This document shows, piece after piece, positions 7,588-13,702 of a stretch of 43,115 nucleotides of DNA. This stretch comes from Streptacidiphilus pinicola. Lineage in GTDB: Bacteria > Actinomycetota > Actinomycetes > Streptomycetales > Streptomycetaceae. The stretch covers positions 1 through 43,115 of the forward strand of contig NZ_QKYN01000012.1 of assembly GCF_003258295.1 (NCBI RefSeq). Reading direction: 5' to 3'. Made by a program: the position numbers and the translations under genes. A model generated the notes under the pieces. That model did no database searches. It had not been told where the DNA came from and worked only from the letters and a program-made list of their open reading frames with translations. Within the stretch, counting starts at the first letter, position 1. Each line of letters starts with the position of its first letter.

Positions 7588-8574
7588 ATGGGTATCGAGA
7601 GTCCGTACATCCGTCCTCGGCGACTCCGTGCCACCCCCGCCGTGCGTCGGCTGGTCGCGGAGACCCGGCTCCACCCCGCCGAGCTGATCATGCCGATGTT
7701 CGTGCGGGAGGGGATCGACGCCCCGAAGCCCATCACGTCCATGCCCGGCGTGGTCCAGCACACGCGGGACACCCTGAAGAAGGCCGCCAACGAGGCGGCT
7801 GCCGCCGGGGTCGGCGGCATCATGCTGTTCGGTGTCCCCGCCGTGCAGGACGCGATCGGTTCCGAGGGCACCAACCCCGACGGGATCCTGCAGCAGGCCA
7901 TCCGCGACGTCGTCGCGGAGGTCGGGGACCAGGTCGTGGTCATGTCGGACCTGTGCCTGGACGAGTACACCGACCACGGTCACTGCGGCGTCCTCGCCGC
8001 GGACGGCAGCGTGGACAACGACGCGACGCTGCTGCGCTACGCCGAGATGGCCCGGGTGCAGGCGGACGCGGGCGTCCACATGGTCGGGCCGTCCGGGATG
8101 ATGGACGGTCAGGTCGCGGTCGTGCGGCAGGCGCTGGACGAGGCGGGGCACCAGGACGTGTCGATCCTGGCCTACACGGCCAAGTACGCGTCGGCGTTCT
8201 TCGGCCCGTTCCGTGAGGCCGTCGGCTCCTCCCTCAAGGGGGACCGCAAGGCCTACCAGCAGGACCCGGCCAACGCCCGGGAGTCGCTGCGCGAGCTGGA
8301 GCTGGACGTCGCCGAGGGCGCCGACCTGGTGATGGTCAAGCCCGCCATGGCCTACCTGGACGTGGTGCGCGAGATCGCCGACCACAGCCCGGTGCCGGTC
8401 GCCGCCTACCAGGTGTCCGGCGAGTACGCGATGGTCGAGGCCGCCGCGGCCAACGGCTGGGTCGACCGGGACCGCATGATCATGGAGACCCTCACCTCGA
8501 TCCGCCGGGCCGGCGCCGAGCAGATCCTGACGTACTGGGGCACCGAGGTCGCCGGGTGGCTCCGCCAGGACTGA
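7588..8574 (+). CDS. hemB: Delta-aminolevulinic acid dehydratase (porphobilinogen synthase)
   Basis: The enzyme condenses two 5-aminolevulinate molecules to porphobilinogen, the substrate of HemC. The 328 residues contain the metal-site stretch [16 protein letters not shown] and the first active-site lysine region in [19 protein letters not shown]. The second, Schiff-base lysine is in [14 protein letters not shown] at 7588 follows AAGGAG by 9 bp and gives the family length; a GTG at 7540 would add 16 poorly conserved residues. It lies 87 bp after hemD and is followed by a strong terminator, so it probably closes the heme operon. Confidence 0.97.
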   Translation: MGIESPYIRPRRLRATPAVRRLVAETRLHPAELIMPMFVREGIDAPKPITSMPGVVQHTRDTLKKAANEAAAAGVGGIMLFGVPAVQDAIGSEGTNPDGILQQAIRDVVAEVGDQVVVMSDLCLDEYTDHGHCGVLAADGSVDNDATLLRYAEMARVQADAGVHMVGPSGMMDGQVAVVRQALDEAGHQDVSILAYTAKYASAFFGPFREAVGSSLKGDRKAYQQDPANARESLRELELDVAEGADLVMVKPAMAYLDVVREIADHSPVPVAAYQVSGEYAMVEAAAANGWVDRDRMIMETLTSIRRAGAEQILTYWGTEVAGWLRQD

Positions 8575-8580
8575 CAATCA

Positions 8581-8619
8581 CGTGAGGCCCCGGGAGTCGA
8601 AGACTCCCGGGGCCTCACG
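8581..8619. terminator. Strong terminator after hemB
   Basis: An 18-bp perfect stem (8581-8598 with 8602-8619) closes on a GAA loop, starting 7 bp after the hemB stop. It probably also serves the convergent rodlin-like gene. Confidence 0.9.
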
Positions 8620-8662
8620 CGTCGAACTTTGAGGGTCAGGGTGGTGCCGGTGTTGCCTCGGC

Positions 8663-9007
8663 TCAGCCGATCAGGTGGGAGACGCCGCCGTCGCCGGTGC
8701 CCTGGGTGGTCTCGCCGACGTTGCAGTACTGCTTGAGCTGCTGGCTGAGGACCGGGACCTCGACCGGGACCGCCACGCCGATGACCGCGACCGCGATGTT
8801 GTGAACCTCGGGCACGCAGATGTTCGGGTTGTCCAGGGTGTGGAAGTTCGGGCTGTCGTTGCCGTGCGTGGCGGTCATGTTGGTGCCGCCGTTGCCCTGA
8901 ATGCCGGTCGCCTGGCCGTCGCTGTCGCTGATGGCCGAGGCGGGGACAGCCGCCATGGCGAGTGCGGTCGCGGCCAGGCTCATCGCGCCGAGGGCCTTCT
9001 TGTACAT
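8663..9007 (-). CDS. Rodlin-like secreted surface protein 1
   Basis: A 114-residue protein with a signal peptide (MYKK..LAMAAVPASA) and a mature part starting ISDSDGQATGIQGNGG. It has the rodlin layout: a Gly/Asn-rich start, a DSPNFH turn, a Cys-containing NICVPE segment, a hydrophobic VIGVAVPVEVPVLS core and a second Cys in QYCNVGE, ending GGVSHLIG. Rodlins form the paired rodlet layer on aerial hyphae and spores with chaplins. ATG at 9007 follows AAAGGAA; a GTG at 9025 would add 6 residues before the signal peptide. It is 57% or so similar by eye to the next gene, and both lie on the same strand, unlike the divergent rdlA/rdlB pair of S. coelicolor. Confidence 0.75.
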   Translation of the reverse strand: MYKKALGAMSLAATALAMAAVPASAISDSDGQATGIQGNGGTNMTATHGNDSPNFHTLDNPNICVPEVHNIAVAVIGVAVPVEVPVLSQQLKQYCNVGETTQGTGDGGVSHLIG

Positions 9008-9082
9008 GGGAGAAGTTCCTTTCACTGACTGTGTGCTGGGGGAGGCGTGGGCCCGGACGGGCCCACGCGGGGAGGGGTTCGG

Positions 9083-9427
9083 CTAGCCGATCACGTGGGA
9101 GATGCCGTGGTCGCCCGAGCCCTGGACGGTCTCGCCGACGGAGCAGTACTGCTTGCTCTGGCCGCTCAGGGCCGGCACCTCGACCGGAACGGCCACGCCG
9201 AGCACGCCGACGCCGATGTTGTGGATCTCCGGCACGCAGATGTTCGGGTTGTCCAGGAAGTGGAAGTTGGGGCTGTCGTCACCCCAAGTCCCGGTCATGT
9301 TCGTACCGCCCGCGCCCTGGAGAGAGTTGGCGAGCCCGTCCGAGTCGCCGACGGCCATGGCAGGAGAGATGCTGCCCGCGATCGCGGCAACCGTGAGGCC
9401 GACACCGGCCAGAGACTTCTTGAGCAT
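9083..9427 (-). CDS. Rodlin-like secreted surface protein 2
   Basis: A 114-residue paralogue of the neighbouring protein and of exactly the same length. It has a signal peptide (MLKKSLAG..SPAMA) and then VGDSDGLANSLQGAGGTNM, DDSPNFHFLDNPNICVPEIH, a VLGVAVPVEVPALSG core and KQYCSVGETVQGSGDHGISHVIG. The two Cys positions are conserved between the paralogues. ATG at 9427 is chosen by alignment with MYKK of the paralogue and an upstream AAAGGCAC; a longer start at 9454 would break the signal peptide. A cell-surface role with chaplins is inferred. Expression is probably BldN-dependent as for known rodlins. Confidence 0.75.
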   Translation of the reverse strand: MLKKSLAGVGLTVAAIAGSISPAMAVGDSDGLANSLQGAGGTNMTGTWGDDSPNFHFLDNPNICVPEIHNIGVGVLGVAVPVEVPALSGQSKQYCSVGETVQGSGDHGISHVIG

Positions 9428-9573
9428 GCGCTGAAGTGCCTTTCTGAACACCAATCAACATGTCGTGCTGGCACACAAACCAACGAGCCGAGAGGACTCG
9501 GGGTTGCGACTCCGAACGAGGGAATCCGGTAATCAGCGTGCCGAGCGAGAACTCACTCACAAGGAGGAATTCC

Positions 9574-9654
9574 GTGGGCGCTGGAGGGAAATGTGAGCTC
9601 GCGCTGCGCCATACGGGTGTTTCTTCGGAAATTCCGAGCGGCAAAGGCTGTTGA
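9574..9654 (+). CDS. Possible 26-residue small ORF with a very strong ribosome-binding site
   Basis: AAGGAGG (9561-9567) is followed 6 bp later by GTG and an open frame reading VGAGGKCELALRHTGVSSE and on to SGKGC before TGA. It has two Cys residues and no obvious signal peptide. It sits between the divergent rodlin-like gene and the secreted-protein gene at 9707, so it could instead be leader RNA. No family is recognised. Confidence 0.3.
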   Translation: MGAGGKCELALRHTGVSSEIPSGKGC

Positions 9655-9706
9655 ATCGCCCTCAACCCATGCCAATGTCTCGGTCCAGAGCTTCAGGAGC
9701 GTCACG

Positions 9707-10384
9707 ATGAAAAAGTCCCTCCGCGGAACGGCCGCCGCCCTGGCGGCCTGCGCGGCGCCGGTCCTGGCCGCGGTGAGCGCGACCAGCGCCCAGGCGGAGC
9801 CGCTCTCGCCGCAGCAGCAGGAGGCGTTGGAACAGAGCGTCGGCCGGATGGACGTGCCCTTCGCCGTCCCGCTCGGCACGCTGGTGCAGCACGTGACCGG
9901 GCAGCACTCCGACAGCGGTCTCGCCGGCAGCGTGCCGGCCATGCCGCTCCAGCCGCCGGTGCAGGGCCGGGGCCAGCAGTCGCTGATCCCGGACCCGCTG
10001 CTGCCCGCCGTCAACTCCGCCGACCGGACGCCGGAGCTGGGGCTGACCGCCCCCATGCCCTCCGCTGACGGCAGCGTCCACGACGGCGGTGCCCGCCTGG
10101 CCGTCCCGGCCGCGCCGCTCAAGGCGGTCAGCGCGGCGCTCGGCGTCGGCCACCCGGTCACCTACCAGGGTCGCTCGCTGCCCTACGAGCCGCCGACGAG
10201 CGATCTCCCGTTCCCGCAGCTGGACCTCACCCGCCTGCAGCCGGAGATCACCCCGCCGCAGCTGCAGAGCGCGCCCGGCGGCCAGCTCTCGCTGAACCAG
10301 CGGACGCCCGACGGCAACCTGGCCAAGCCGGTCGAGGACGTCGTCGCCAGCGCCCAGAGCGCCCTGAACGCCGCGCGCGGATAG
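9707..10384 (+). CDS. Secreted protein of unknown function, Pro/Leu/Gln-rich
   Basis: A 225-residue protein with a clear Sec signal peptide (MKKSLRGTAAALAACAAPVL, cleavage near AQAEP). The mature part is rich in Pro, Leu and Gln with no catalytic motif (PLSPQQQEALEQSVGRM, PFAVPLGTLVQHVTG, LPFPQLDLTRLQPEITPPQL). It has no cysteine in the mature region. ATG at 9707 follows AGGAG by 7 bp; upstream in-frame starts lack support. It converges on another small secreted protein at 10515 across a terminator. The location between rodlins and chaplins suggests a cell-envelope or aerial-hypha role, but that is inference from position. Confidence 0.8.
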   Translation: MKKSLRGTAAALAACAAPVLAAVSATSAQAEPLSPQQQEALEQSVGRMDVPFAVPLGTLVQHVTGQHSDSGLAGSVPAMPLQPPVQGRGQQSLIPDPLLPAVNSADRTPELGLTAPMPSADGSVHDGGARLAVPAAPLKAVSAALGVGHPVTYQGRSLPYEPPTSDLPFPQLDLTRLQPEITPPQLQSAPGGQLSLNQRTPDGNLAKPVEDVVASAQSALNAARG

Positions 10385-10417
10385 TCCGCGCACCACCGGG
10401 GACGCGCACAGCAAGAA

Positions 10418-10462
10418 TCCGCCGGTCCTGCCGAAGGAGGAGTTCGAGGCAGGACCGGCGGA
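10418..10462. terminator. Bidirectional terminator
   Basis: A 15-bp perfect GC-rich stem (10418-10432 with 10448-10462) with a 15-nt loop lies between two convergent secreted-protein genes. Confidence 0.85.
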
Positions 10463-10514
10463 CGTCTGTGCGGCGCGCCGCTCAGTTAAGGGAGCACGTC
10501 AGTCAGGAAGCGCG

Positions 10515-10904
10515 TCAGCCGGGGAGCAGGCCGGCCGCGCCGCCCACCAGCGGCAGGCTGCCGAGGCCGCCGCCGTTGCTCAGCCCGGAGGTGACCGGCT
10601 GTGTCGAGACCGGCCCGCCCTGGTCGGGCTTGAGGGCCACGCCGTTGTTGAGCGGGTCGGCCGCGGAGTTGGCCAGCGGGTCGAGGCGGAAGTCCTTGGC
10701 GGGGCGCACCACGTCGGGCACGGCGCCGGTCAGTCCGGCGAGGGCGGGGCTGACCGCGAGCGGCTGCAGCGAGGCCTTGGGCTGTGCTCCGCTGTTCGTC
10801 GCGGAGGTCGTGGCCGCCTGGGCGGGGGAGGCGGCCATCAGGCCGGCCACGGAGAGAACGAGGGTGCCGAGGGCAGCTGCCGCTTTCGTGGGGGTTTTCT
10901 GCAT
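10515..10904 (-). CDS. Small secreted protein of unknown function, Gly/Leu/Pro-rich C-terminus
   Basis: A 129-residue protein with a signal peptide (MQKTPTKAAAALGTLVLSVA, cleavage near AQAAT). The mature part is of low complexity: Ala/Ser/Thr first, then LAVSPALAGLTGAVPDVVRP and a Gly/Leu-rich end GGGLGSLPLVGGAAGLLPG. There is no cysteine and no enzyme motif. The start at 10904 follows AGGAG; the longer frame from 10934 would add 10 residues before the signal peptide. It converges on the secreted-protein gene at 9707 and is followed by the chaplin run on the same strand. I do not recognise a family. Confidence 0.75.
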   Translation of the reverse strand: MQKTPTKAAAALGTLVLSVAGLMAASPAQAATTSATNSGAQPKASLQPLAVSPALAGLTGAVPDVVRPAKDFRLDPLANSAADPLNNGVALKPDQGGPVSTQPVTSGLSNGGGLGSLPLVGGAAGLLPG

Positions 10905-10939
10905 GGGGGTCTCCTGATCCGGTCGTGGGCGCACCGCGG

Positions 10940-10964
10940 CCCCCGCACAGACGAGGTGCGGGGG
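10940..10964. terminator. Hairpin downstream of chaplin 1
   Basis: CCCCCGCAC (10940-10948) pairs with GTGCGGGGG (10956-10964) across a 7-nt loop, about 40 bp after the stop of the chaplin gene at 11006 (minus strand). Confidence 0.6.
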
Positions 10965-11005
10965 ACGCGGCGGACCCGCCTTGCTGGGTGAGGGTCAGCA
11001 GGGCG

Positions 11006-11251
11006 TCAGCAGGGCGCGTTCTCGCAGCTGTTGCCGAACGCCGGGTTCAGCGCGCCGATCACGTTGACGGAGTTGCCGCACAGGTTGATCGGCACGTGGA
11101 CCGGGACCTGGAGCAGGTTGCCCGACAGGAAGCCGGGGGAGTTGGCGGCGACGCCGTCGGCCGTGGAGTCGGCCGAGGCGGCCCCGGCCGCGCCCAGCAA
11201 CAGGCCCACGGAGGCGACGGAGACGGTGCCGACGGTCTTGAGCTTGCGCAC
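11006..11251 (-). CDS. Short chaplin 1
   Basis: An 81-residue secreted protein: signal peptide (VRKLKTVGTVSVASVGLLLG, cleavage near ASADS), then one chaplin domain with NSPGFLSGNLLQVPVHVPIN, LCGNSVNVIGALNPAFGN and SCENAPC. The two canonical Cys residues are present, plus an extra Cys as the last residue. Short chaplins are secreted, assemble into amyloid-like fibres at air-water interfaces and coat aerial hyphae. The start is GTG at 11251, preceded by GGAG; the long upstream extension of the frame is unsupported. It belongs to a group of four same-strand chaplins with strong DNA similarity. Confidence 0.92.
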   Translation of the reverse strand: MRKLKTVGTVSVASVGLLLGAAGAASADSTADGVAANSPGFLSGNLLQVPVHVPINLCGNSVNVIGALNPAFGNSCENAPC

Positions 11252-11307
11252 GGTGGATCTCCAATCTCGAACGCTGGAACGCCAGGCTGTGGACGAGCCG
11301 ACGTGTC

Positions 11308-11547
11308 CTACTTGTTGACGCAGTGGTTGCCGAACGCCGGGTTCAGCAGCCCGATGACGTTGACGGAGTTGCCGCACAGGTTGATCGGGATGTGGACCGG
11401 GACCTGGATCAGGTTGCCGGACAGGAAGCCGGGGGAGTTGGCGGCGACGCCGTTGGCCGTGGCGTCGGCGGAGGCGATGCCCGCGCCGGTCAGGGAGAGG
11501 ACGGCAGCGGCGGCGCCGAGCGCGGCGGCCTTGAGGACCTTGCTCAT
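11308..11547 (-). CDS. Short chaplin 2
   Basis: A 79-residue protein: signal peptide MSKVLKAAALGAAAAVLSLT ending near ASADA, then a single chaplin domain (NSPGFLSGNLIQVPVHIPIN, LCGNSVNVIGLLNPAFGNHC, end VNK). Both domain cysteines are present, which in short chaplins form an intramolecular disulfide. ATG at 11547 follows AAGGA with good spacing. It is a tandem paralogue of the genes on either side and differs from chaplin 1 at only a few positions of the mature domain. Confidence 0.93.
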   Translation of the reverse strand: MSKVLKAAALGAAAAVLSLTGAGIASADATANGVAANSPGFLSGNLIQVPVHIPINLCGNSVNVIGLLNPAFGNHCVNK

Positions 11548-11678
11548 CTGAGAATCCTTCAGGTTTGTGTGATTGCCTGCGTGCCCGTCCGGAACGGAGG
11601 GCACACAGGACGAAACGAGCGCGGGGCCGCCGGGATACGAGGTCGATCGAACGACCACTCGGACAGCCGATCGAGGAA

Positions 11679-11707
11679 GGGCCCGGCCGCTGCTCGCGGC
11701 CGGGCCC
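11679..11707. terminator. Terminator downstream of chaplin 3
   Basis: A 12-bp perfect stem (11679-11690 with 11696-11707) with loop TGCTC lies 20 bp after the stop of the minus-strand chaplin at 11728. Confidence 0.8.
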
Positions 11708-11727
11708 CACACTGCGAGGGCGGAGGG

Positions 11728-11970
11728 TCAGCCCTCGTTCTCGCAGTGGTTGCCGAACGCCGGGTTCAGCAGGGCGATCACGTTGACCGTGTTGCCGCAG
11801 ACGTTGACCGGGACGTGGACCGGAACCTGGATCAGGTTGCCGGACAGGAAGCCCGGGGAGTTGGCGGCGACGCCGTGAGCGTCGCTGCTGGCGGCCGCGA
11901 CGCCACCACCGGCGGCCAGCAGGCCGGCCGCAGCGACGGTGACCATGAGGCCGCGCTTGGTGTTGAGCAT
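11728..11970 (-). CDS. Short chaplin 3
   Basis: An 80-residue protein: signal peptide starting MLNTKRGLMVTVAAAGLLAA, then a chaplin domain (NSPGFLSGNLIQVPVHVPVN, VCGNTVNVIALLNPAFGNHC, end ENEG). Both domain cysteines are conserved. The ATG at 11970 has AGGGGACA upstream. It is divergent from the plus-strand chaplin at 12256, with a 285-bp shared promoter region that contains a small GGCCGAA/TTCGGCC hairpin (12090-12106) but no other element I can name. A strong hairpin follows the gene. Confidence 0.93.
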   Translation of the reverse strand: MLNTKRGLMVTVAAAGLLAAGGGVAAASSDAHGVAANSPGFLSGNLIQVPVHVPVNVCGNTVNVIALLNPAFGNHCENEG

Positions 11971-12255
11971 GGGAAGTGTCCCCTCTCGTGGAACGAAGTT
12001 CTCGGGATGGGCGGTCAGGCGCCTGCATCCGGACTCTCCAACGACCTTTCGGCCACCAGGACATGGGTGGACTCCAGCTCCACCCGAATGGCCGAAGTGT
12101 TCGGCCGGATCCGTCGTCCGGGTGAATGTCGAAAATGGCCGGTGACGGCTGGGAACTGCCCTCGTTGGGCGTGGTGCCTGCGGTGTTTCGGTACCGCGGG
12201 TCCCGTTGCCCGTCGACACGGTGACGTGGTCCATCCGTGTGAGGAATTGAGAGTC

Positions 12256-12501
12256 ATGACGAACGTTCTGAAGGGCGCCCTGGTCGCCTCCGCCGCCGCC
12301 GGTGCCGTCGTCGCGGCCGGTGCCGGTGCCGCCTTCGCCAGCTCCCACGCCTGCGGCGACGCCTCGAACTCCCCGGGCGCGATCAGCGGCAACGAGCTGC
12401 AGCTGCCCATCCACATCCCGGTCAACGTGGTCGGCAACTCCGCGAACGTCATCGGTGTGCTGAACCCGGCCTTCGGCAACCACGCCGCCAACATCGGCTG
12501 A
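12256..12501 (+). CDS. Short chaplin 4, without the domain cysteine pair
   Basis: An 81-residue protein: signal peptide (MTNVLKGALVASAAAGAVVA..AFAS), then a divergent chaplin domain (NSPGAISGNELQLPIHIPVN, VVGNSANVIGVLNPAFGNHA, end ANIG). The two Cys residues that normally bracket the hairpin are Val and Ala here; the only mature Cys is near the start (SHACGDAS). This resembles ChpE, the known chaplin that lacks the Cys pair, so it may be the equivalent. ATG at 12256 follows GAGGAA. It is the only chaplin in the island on the plus strand and converges on chaplin 5. Confidence 0.9.
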   Translation: MTNVLKGALVASAAAGAVVAAGAGAAFASSHACGDASNSPGAISGNELQLPIHIPVNVVGNSANVIGVLNPAFGNHAANIG

Positions 12502-12536
12502 CGCAGCCCCCCTCGCGGCCCCGCCGCCGCACACGG

Positions 12537-12571
12537 ATCGGCCCTGCTCCATGCTCGGGAGCAGGGCCGAT
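12537..12571. terminator. Bidirectional terminator between chaplins 4 and 5
   Basis: A 14-bp perfect stem (12537-12550 with 12558-12571) with a 7-nt loop lies between two convergent genes. Confidence 0.88.
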
Positions 12572-12633
12572 GCGTATTATGGGGGGTGACGGCGCGTCAG
12601 GACGTGTGGTCGCCCCGGTGCGGTGGGTCGGTA

Positions 12634-12972
12634 TCAATCGCAGTCCTGGTCGTGGTCCTGGTCGGTCGCCATGTCGTCGTCGTGGTGGAACCACCAGTGG
12701 TGCCAGACGACGGTGTGGCCCTCGCCGACCTCCTCGCCGTTGGCGCAGTGGTTGCCGAAGGCCGGGTTGCCCAGACCGACGACGTTGACCGTGTTGCCGC
12801 AGACGTTCAGGTCGGCGTCGATCGGCACCTGGATCAGGTTGCCGGACAGGAATCCGGGCGAGTTCTCAGCCACGCCGTTGGCGGTGGCGTCCGCACTCGC
12901 CACACCGCAGGCGGAGAGAACCAGGCCGGCCGCGAGAACGCCGGCGGCTGCCAGCCGAGAGGGCATGCGCAT
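12634..12972 (-). CDS. Chaplin 5 with His/Trp/Asp-rich C-terminal extension
   Basis: A 112-residue protein. The signal peptide MRMPSRLAAAGVLAAGLVLS is followed by ACGVASADA; a chaplin domain comes next (NSPGFLSGNLIQVPIDADLN, VCGNTVNVVGLGNPAFGNHC). An unusual 34-residue tail follows, with VVWHHWWFHHDDD and a run of alternating Asp/Gln/His ending in DCD. Short chaplins normally stop within a few residues of the second Cys. The tail could bind metal or alter assembly; this is inference. LSAC|G also resembles a lipobox, so lipid anchoring is possible, although ASA is an alternative cleavage site. AAGGAG precedes the ATG at 12972; a second in-frame ATG lies at 12966. Confidence 0.85.
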   Translation of the reverse strand: MRMPSRLAAAGVLAAGLVLSACGVASADATANGVAENSPGFLSGNLIQVPIDADLNVCGNTVNVVGLGNPAFGNHCANGEEVGEGHTVVWHHWWFHHDDDMATDQDHDQDCD

Positions 12973-13179
12973 GCTTGCTCCTTGCTGTGGTCGGGGGCGC
13001 CGGACCGATGCTCGCGCCCCGGTCGCCCTTCGTGTTCACAGCTTCACTGTGCGCCGCCATTCCGGCCCGCCCGGTCTACGCCACGCCGAGTCGCCCGTCC
13101 GGACGCGTACGACCCGCTCCTGTCGGCCGGCCCCTACCCCGGGCGCGAGGGGGTGCCGGGCGGTGGCGATAATGCTGCT

Positions 13180-13686
13180 ATGCGTCACCGTTCCCGCGCC
13201 GCGATCGCGCTTCCCGTCCTGGCTCTGTCCGCCGCGCTCGCGCTGTCCGGCTGCTCCAGCGGCGGGGTGCAGCGGGAACTGCCGGGTACGGCGCAGTCCT
13301 CGTCCTCGGTCGGCCCGGAGGGCACCGACTTCTCGGTACAGGGGCGCAACGTGGACCTGAGGATCACCCAGGCGGCGGTCCGGCTCGGCACGACGGGCGG
13401 CGCGCAGCTGCAGATGGGCGTCGACAACGCCGGCCCGGTGACCGAGCACCTGGCGCTGGCCGCGGTCGAGGGCAAGGTGGCCACCCTGGACGGCACCGCG
13501 AACAACGCGAAGTCGACCGCGGGCGTGCTGATCGCCTCCGGCACGACCGCCTCCTTCGGCGCCGCCGACGGCCCGAAGATCGTGCTGACGAACGGTGCCG
13601 CCCTGAAGGTGGGCGGCACCGTCCCGGTGATGCTGCAGTTCGGCATCGCGGGGATGGTCAGGATCGACGTCCCGGTCCTGAACTAG
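13180..13686 (+). CDS. Secreted lipoprotein of unknown function
   Basis: A 168-residue protein with a lipoprotein signal: basic start MRHRSRA, hydrophobic core and lipobox ALSGC, followed by SSGG. The mature part looks like a small all-beta domain (FSVQGRNVDLRITQAAVRLG, QLQMGVDNAGPVTEHLALAA, VPVMLQFGIAGMVRIDVPVL). The overall pattern resembles PCu(A)C-type copper-chaperone folds, but the Met/His copper ligands of that family are not visible, so no function is assigned. ATG at 13180 puts the signal peptide at the very start; the ribosome-binding site is weak. It converges on the chitinase gene with 16 bp between stops. Confidence 0.75.
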   Translation: MRHRSRAAIALPVLALSAALALSGCSSGGVQRELPGTAQSSSSVGPEGTDFSVQGRNVDLRITQAAVRLGTTGGAQLQMGVDNAGPVTEHLALAAVEGKVATLDGTANNAKSTAGVLIASGTTASFGAADGPKIVLTNGAALKVGGTVPVMLQFGIAGMVRIDVPVLN

Positions 13687-13702
13687 GACCCCCGCAGCGG
13701 GA

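Noticed and set aside
12586-13179. Long upstream extension of the lipoprotein frame
   Set aside because: It runs through chaplin 5 on the other strand, and the lipoprotein signal peptide begins only at 13180.
13180-13686. PCu(A)C copper chaperone
   Set aside because: The beta-rich shape is similar but the Met/His copper ligands are not visible.
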